A stretch of DNA of 64,000 nt. Source: Prochilodus magdalenae (Eukaryota > Chordata > Actinopteri > Characiformes > Prochilodontidae). Location: assembly GCA_024036415.1 (NCBI GenBank), contig JAMWET010005518.1:52005-116004 (forward strand), read 5' to 3'. Under the pieces are notes generated by a model that did no database searches, had not been told where the DNA came from, and saw nothing but the letters and a program-made list of their open reading frames with translations. The position numbers were made by a program, and so were the translations under genes. Shown in pieces: positions 59,334 through 64,000 of this stretch (its first letter is position 1; each line of letters opens with the position of its first letter).

Positions 59334-60480
59334 GTATCTACATTATCATGTTTCTATAATTCTAAAAAAAAAAAAAAACCCAGATATTATTAAATGTGTG
59401 TCTTCCCTTTTAATTACATTCTTCGTCTGGATGGCAGGATATGGTCCTTTGTTCTCTGGTTCCTTTAGATCATGAACATATGCATTCATACATACACCGG
59501 ACTGAGGACGCAATTCTTCACTACGTAATACAGACTCCTGACTTTATGCCAAACCCGCCATGTGCAGTTTTCGTGTCTTTTTAATATAATCATAAAACCT
59601 GTTTTTGTCATCTGGGGTTGACCTTATTTACTGGCTGACGTTGTGTGGAATAATAAAAAATTAACAAGATTTTTAGTAGCTTTATGTATGTATGTAGCTT
59701 TATAATGTTTAGCAGGTTCAACAAAATAGGCTTTCTTCTATCATCTGCCATATATATTGTCGGCATGGAATATGTTTATTAGAAACTTGATTTAACAAAG
59801 CACCCAACTCCTGCAATCTGGCCAACCGTGATACTTAGTGAGAAAGTTCTGCTCTTCCTCCTCACTCATTTATTACAGCTTCACATCTATTAATTGTTTA
59901 ACAAATAGTGCCGATGCTTATTTCTAGATGTGAAGCAATTTTGTAATAGTCATTTATGAAGGTAAAGAACTTTTTGTCCTGTTTAATTTGTGTAACATTA
60001 CAGATGATTGGGGAGTTTGCCTAAATTTCATATATGTATATTCATATATACATATGAAATAATAAAGGTAAATAAAAAAGAGAAAATACTTCACATGGGG
60101 CTTATAATTAAATATAATCTTTTATTACTAAAAACTTTTATAATAATAAATAAAATAAAATTATCATATTATAACAATAATTATGATAAAACTATCATAG
60201 ACATGTTATTACATTCATAGATAACGAATCATAGACATGTTATTACATTTGTTTGTAATTGTATTGTGTATTGGAAATAAAAAGGTTTTTTGTCAGGAAG
60301 TCTGGATATTGATTAAAAAGGCCAATCAAGTATTGAAATTCTCAATGGGTGTTTTATTTACATTTAAAATTAAGCTTATTGAATGTACAATTTATAATTA
60401 GTGATTGATTTACAATATTGTTAGAAATAATATTAAAAGAAAGTAGAGAAGTTTTATCAGTAGTGTTTAAGAGTTTTCGA
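58650..60480. other. Intergenic, AT-rich
   Basis: Contains (TC)n at 59306-59336, a poly(A) run at 59365-59379 and very AT-rich DNA at 60020-60200. A GGATGGCAGGATATGGTCCT stretch near 59430 resembles a word in the 57.6-kb element, so a fragment may be present. No gene seen. Confidence 0.45.
59306..59336. repeat. (TC)n microsatellite
   Basis: About 15 TC units with one interruption. Confidence 0.9.
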
Positions 60481-60489
60481 GACTTTTAT

Positions 60490-60600
60490 TTTGACATTCA
60501 GGCAACCCGGAAAAGGTCGTGCGCTGTTTTCAGAAGGAGAAATACACGTGGGGAGTTACAGAACTAATGTGGTGGTGAATTTCTCTCCTGATACGGTAAA
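60490..60600 (+). promoter_or_regulatory. Possible DDX31 promoter / 5' exon segment
   Basis: The first CpG-bearing sequence for several kb, with an ETS-type CCGGAA at 60507-60512 and CGTGCGCTG. An acceptor-like GACATTCAG before it and a donor-like ATACG/GTAAAC at 60595 could bracket a noncoding exon. The short open frame here has no recognised homology. Confidence 0.35.
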
Positions 60601-60710
60601 CAGGCTGTATTATAATGTTATCAGCATTGCGTGTTTATGTGTCTGTTCTTCCACATTTATCAGTTTAATACACTTTTATGTATAAGGGTCAGAACGGCAG
60701 ATTCTTGTTC

Positions 60711-60770
60711 GAATTTTACCGTTCCACCTTAAATTGTTACTTTTGCACTGTTTAAGGTAGAACGGGAAAA
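60711..60770. repeat. Hairpin copy of the 15.5-kb repeat
   Basis: TTTTACCGTTCCACCTTAAA is followed, after about 17 nt, by TTTAAGGTAGAACGGGAAAA, its near-perfect inverse. It lies about 190 bp upstream of the DDX31 ATG. Confidence 0.75.
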
Positions 60771-60958
60771 GCTATCCCCTGTTATGTCTGTTCGTCTATT
60801 TGTGTTGTCACTTGTATATGACATGTAGTAATATAAACAGATTGCTGCAGCTTACTGCTTACCAGCTACCCGCTTTTTTACCTGTCATTTAGGCACGTTT
60901 ATTAAGAGTTTAACCTCAAACATTTTGTTTCATGGTAGTTGAAGTCTCGTCTATTACC

Positions 60959-61060
60959 ATGGCTGAGGGCTTGTTGATGCTTAATATCTCGGATCCTCCA
61001 TCGTCCGTTCAACGCTCCTCCTCTCATAAACAACACAACCCACAGCACAAATGGACGGAG
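60959..61060 (+). CDS. DDX31: DDX31 coding exon 1
   Basis: 34 codons, MAEGLLMLNISDPPSS to HKWTE. Donor GACGGAG/GTGAGT. The N-terminus is unlike human DDX31, which is variable here, so the start rests on Kozak context and the splice match. Confidence 0.8.
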
Positions 61061-63617
61061 GTGAGTTAATCTTCTAACCAGACTATCAAAACCTGGTCCC
61101 GGCAGGTGAGGGTGGACAATATGGTCATATCATCACAATCACCTTGTATCACCTGACATGAAAAACCACAATGTTTTTAAACTATAAACGTTTATAAACA
61201 TTTAAAGGAGCCAGAGTTGACAAGGCAGTGACATGTATTGTTATCCATTTAGCTAAACTAAAATTGTTCTTCAGGGGTTCTTTAGTAAAGTTCTTTAGTA
61301 AAGACAGCTGTGTTTTTCCACCCTGGTCCTAGAGGCACCCTGCCGTCCATATGTATGTATGTGTATGGACATATTTCCCAGCAGTAGTTGTTACTATATA
61401 ACAATTGTTGTTCTCTCTATATATTTTTCTTTTAATCGCATATGCTGTAGAACAGTGGTGGTGAACTCCGGTGCTGGAGGGCCACTGTCCTTTAGACATT
61501 GGTGATTTTCTTGTTCAAATCAGCAGCTAATCGCCTGCTTTACTAGCTGTCTTGGACCAAGAAAATCATCAAACTGTGCTGAACGCCTGCCCTCCAGGAG
61601 CACAGTTCACCATTCCTGCTCTAAAGGTACTGGGCCATGATGTACTAAAGGCCTCTGCATACTTCTCGAGGAGATGATGTTTACATGACTTTGGTAAACA
61701 ATAAAGCATCACTAACAGGTGGAGCAGAGGCATCGCTCCCCATGTATGCAGCAAAGCCTGATTAGTCGGTACAAAAGAAGCTTTCTTTGAGGAGTGCATT
61801 TAATAAGTAATGAATGTACCCTACATATAAACGTTATGTGTGTTATTTAATGGTACTGTTAAGCAGCAAAGCATGTCAGTTATCTTGTATTTAGGTTCAC
61901 AAGTTGTTGTTGTTCAGCTTCTTTATTGTTTTTGTAAAAAGAGCTTTAGAAAGGATAACATGGTGTCACCTCTGCTGCCGTGTTCCTGCTAATCGGTGCA
62001 GTTCATACAGTTTATCTGTTCTTATGGGCAATAATGCTGTTCACAGAAAAAGTCCTGGACTGTGAAGAGAAAAGCTTCATTTGGAAATCAAGAGGACAAC
62101 TCTGCTAAGCAAAGGAAGACAAACACCACTGATCAACACTCAGGCTATAAGAATAAAACCGAGAATAGGCAGCAGCCAGTATCCCCTATATCAAAATCAA
62201 CACTGAAACCAAAAACATCCCAAAGAAAAGGACCTGGCGAAGACAAGAGCCATGACAGACCTTTGATCAAGACGTCCTCCCTCTTCCGAAATAATCCTGA
62301 GATCCCGGATGTGCTCAGGTAAAAAATATCTTTACATGATGCTAAATAGAGATGTATCACTGCCATTCAGTCAGCTTCGGAATAAGAAACCGTGGGGATT
62401 GTTGTAAAATTTACAGACTTGTCTTTTTCATTTATCTTGCAGTCCTGCTGTAACCCAGGTAAAGGAAAAGGTCTTTACTAGTAACTCGTTTGAAGAGCTG
62501 GACCTGCATCCTCATTTGGTAAGATGGCTGTAGTTCTATCAAACTTTTTTTATTGATATTTTACAAATATTGTATTAAAATAAAGGTGCAGCCAGTGATT
62601 CTGAAGAATGATAATATTTGAACACCCCTCCCATCAATGCTGCTTTAGAAGTCCCCCCTCCCCAATTTATGTATGGGAATGTTCAACAACATTCTCTTTT
62701 CGTGCCTTTCAGCTCTTCATGAAGCTGAGATCGGCTTTTTTTCTTTTTCTTGTTCAGAATTTACCATCTTCAGCGGGGCAACACCTACTTTTTGGGGCAT
62801 CAGTTTATTTGTGCAAAGTTTCCTGTTCCATAGTAAATGTTGCAGCGTTTACATTTACAAGGTGGAATGGGGGAAAAAATACAAACAAGAAGCTGGCAAG
62901 TTGGAAGCCAGGCATGGTCAACTCTCTGAATTCTCTCCACTCCTAAAATGCCTCAGTGATGTTACTATGACTCCATGCCTAATCTAAGAACGCATTTCCC
63001 AATACTCAAATCTTATCCTCTTTGGCTGATTCTCAGCCGTCTCTTCTTTTGGAAAATGCACATAGCCCCTCCCCTTTCCATACACTGTTCATGAGCATAA
63101 GAGACAGCTAGCTAAACATTTAGTGATGTTCACTGACAAACAGTGAATTAGACTAAAACTGGTTGGACAAGAGCAGTGGTGTGCAGGTCCAGCCCTAAAG
63201 AGCCACTGGTAGTTTTGTAGTCCCCCTACGTAAGCACATGCGCTTAACCTGTCAGAGAGTGAATGAATTGAATCAGATATTTTTAAGCAGGGAAGTCACT
63301 AAGTTGTACTTGACGTCTGCCCTCCGGGATTACAGTCGTGCACTACGCTGGACTAGTCACTTTATCTTATGTACTTCCATGCGTCTGGCTTGCTCCACAG
63401 GTGGCGACACTCCATAAGGTGTTGAACGTGAGCAGTATGACCAGGTACAGGATCAAATTCTATATTTTCTCCAAACATCAGCATGTCAGACTTCTACCAG
63501 CTGTTTTTCTGTTTCTCCGTTCTAACATCTTGCTGAATATTTGCAGTGTGCAAAAGGAGACTATTCCGGTTCTTATGTCTGGAAAAGACGCCATTGTTCG
63601 ATCCCAAACAGGATCAG
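60959..63617 (+). CDS. DDX31: DDX31 5' part: first five coding exons (189 codons)
   Basis: DDX31 is a nucleolar DEAD-box ATP-dependent RNA helicase (yeast Dbp7 relative) that acts in large ribosomal subunit assembly. Exons: 60959-61060, 62047-62318, 62443-62518, 63401-63444, 63547-63617. Phases join (0, 2, 0, 2, 1) into one frame. A basic, low-complexity N-terminus has VKRKASFGNQEDNSAKQRK (human TKRKYQASSEAPPAKRR). Then come IKTSSLFRNNPEIPDV (human IKTSSLFKNNPDIPEL), VKEKVFTSNSFEELDLHPHL, the Q motif SVQKETIPVL (Gln about 167) and IVRSQTGSG, where motif I begins. The start ATG at 60959 sits in ACCATGG, a good Kozak context. The remaining helicase core is outside the window. Confidence 0.95.
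61450..61628. mobile_element. MITE with inverted ends in DDX31 intron 1
   Basis: Left TAGAACAGTGGTGGTGAACT then CCGGTGCTGGAGGGCC; right GCCCTCCAGGAGCACAGTTC then ACCATTCCTGCTCTA. These are about 35-bp imperfect inverted ends around a 110-bp core. They are hAT-like in appearance, but the target duplication is unclear. Confidence 0.7.
62047..62318 (+). CDS. DDX31: DDX31 coding exon 2
   Basis: A basic region ending IKTSSLFRNNPEIPDVL, diagnostic of DDX31. Acceptor GTTCACAG, donor CTCAG/GTAAAA, phase 2. Confidence 0.93.
62443..62518 (+). CDS. DDX31: DDX31 coding exon 3
   Basis: SPAVTQVKEKVFTSNSFEEL then DLHPHL (human VVKQVQEKVFTSAAFHELGL). This holds the aromatic residue upstream of the Q motif. 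Acceptor ATCTTGCAG, donor ATTTG/GTAAGA. Confidence 0.94.
62745..62877. repeat. Inverted-repeat copy of the 15.5-kb family in DDX31 intron 3
   Basis: TTTCCTGTTCCATAGTAAAT and TTTACAAGGTGGAATGGGGG form a loose hairpin with the same arms as the copies at 15.5 and 60.7 kb. An upstream part (GTTCAGAATTTACCATCTTC) extends the similarity. Confidence 0.6.
63170..63350. mobile_element. Diverged MITE in DDX31 intron 3
   Basis: AGAGCAGTGGTGTGCAGGTC near 63172 and CTGCCCTCCGGGATTACAG near 63317 resemble the ends of the 61.45-kb MITE. It is a more diverged relative. Confidence 0.5.
63401..63444 (+). CDS. DDX31: DDX31 coding exon 4
   Basis: VATLHKVLNVSSMT plus a split Ser codon (human ISTINTVLKMSSMT). 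Acceptor GCTCCACAG, donor ACCAG/GTACAG. Confidence 0.93.
63547..63617 (+). CDS. DDX31: DDX31 coding exon 5, Q motif and motif I start
   Basis: VQKETIPVLMSGKDAIVRSQ then TGSG (human [20 protein letters not shown]). Phase 1 exit at GATCAG/GTAATA; the P-loop Lys should be in the next exon, outside the window. Confidence 0.95.
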
Positions 63618-63739
63618 GTAATACTCAGATATTACAGTTTACAGGAGTGATGTATGTTGATGCCTTAACCCTTAGATGTAGAGATTTGTTACCACCATTG
63701 TGCTGTTGCAGTGTAATTGCATACCTTTCATAATTACAT

Positions 63740-64000
63740 CCTAAAAGTTACTGCAGCACAGAGTCAATAAGGCAGGTTAAAGTAATTTATCAAATACTAG
63801 TCACAGTAATAAAATATGTCCTCTCCTACTTACTCACACACACTTGACATTGGTTAAACTTTAGAATCTGGACTTATTTCAGTGAGCAGAGGAGGTTAAA
63901 ACCTAAATCAGTACTCATGTAAAGTATTGATAGTTGGGTAAAATACTGGCATAAGTAAAAGTGCCTGCATATAAAGCAGCTTTAGTAAAAAAGGATCAAA
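63740..64000. repeat. Possible dispersed repeat at the right edge
   Basis: GTACTCATGTAAAGTATTGA and ATACTGGCATAAGTAAAAGT resemble a fish repeat rich in AGTAAAAGTA-like words. Truncated by the window end; weak call. Confidence 0.35.

Overview
The window is vertebrate nuclear DNA, almost certainly from a ray-finned fish. It holds multi-exon genes with GT-AG introns of about 0.1 to 8.7 kb, a linked gene set that matches human 9q34 (TSC1, SPACA9, AK8, DDX31), and many small DNA-transposon relics of the kind common in teleosts. The repeat types (long-inverted-repeat elements, Tc1 relics, an L1-type LINE, tRNA-like SINEs) would suit an ostariophysan such as a catfish or characin. That lineage guess comes from memory of repeat types and is weak.

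Layout: (1) 340-9060, + strand: the last 13 coding exons (794 codons) of TSC1/hamartin; the 5' half lies outside the window. (2) 9061-13024: TSC1 3' UTR, then a Tc1-like relic. (3) 13025-15348, - strand: a complete SPACA9 (three coding exons, 223 aa), tail-to-tail with TSC1, with a long-terminal-inverted-repeat element in its first coding intron. (4) About 15.4-18.66 kb: the head-to-head region between SPACA9 and AK8. It has a degenerate tandem repeat, a CpG-rich block with an RFX X-box-like site, and a TTAA-flanked element. (5) 18672-55561, + strand: a complete AK8 (13 coding exons, 480 aa) spread over 37 kb. Its introns hold transposon relics, microsatellites and several long stretches that look like conserved noncoding DNA. 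(6) 55562-60958: AK8 3' flank, one conserved-looking block and transposon relics. (7) 60959-63617, + strand: the first five coding exons of DDX31, up to helicase motif I; the gene runs off the right edge.

How the genes relate: SPACA9 and AK8 are both products of motile cilia and sperm axonemes, and they appear to share one divergent promoter carrying an RFX-type site. TSC1 (growth control) and DDX31 (nucleolar RNA helicase) are functionally unrelated neighbours kept in ancestral order. In mammals BARHL1 lies just beyond DDX31, and the unusual size and content of the AK8 introns fit AK8 and DDX31 being bystanders that carry BARHL1 enhancers. This is inference. GTF3C4, which lies between DDX31 and AK8 in human, is not seen between them here.

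I found no CRISPR array, operon or clearly new molecular system. The most unusual observations are the shared X-box promoter, a GC-AG intron in SPACA9, a pentanucleotide microsatellite serving as the polypyrimidine tract before the AK8 start exon, an in-frame retainable last AK8 intron, a repeat family found beside two promoters, and an 850-bp degenerate TA-rich satellite. Exon coordinates were derived by hand from reading-frame continuity, splice consensus and remembered human proteins. No alignment was run.
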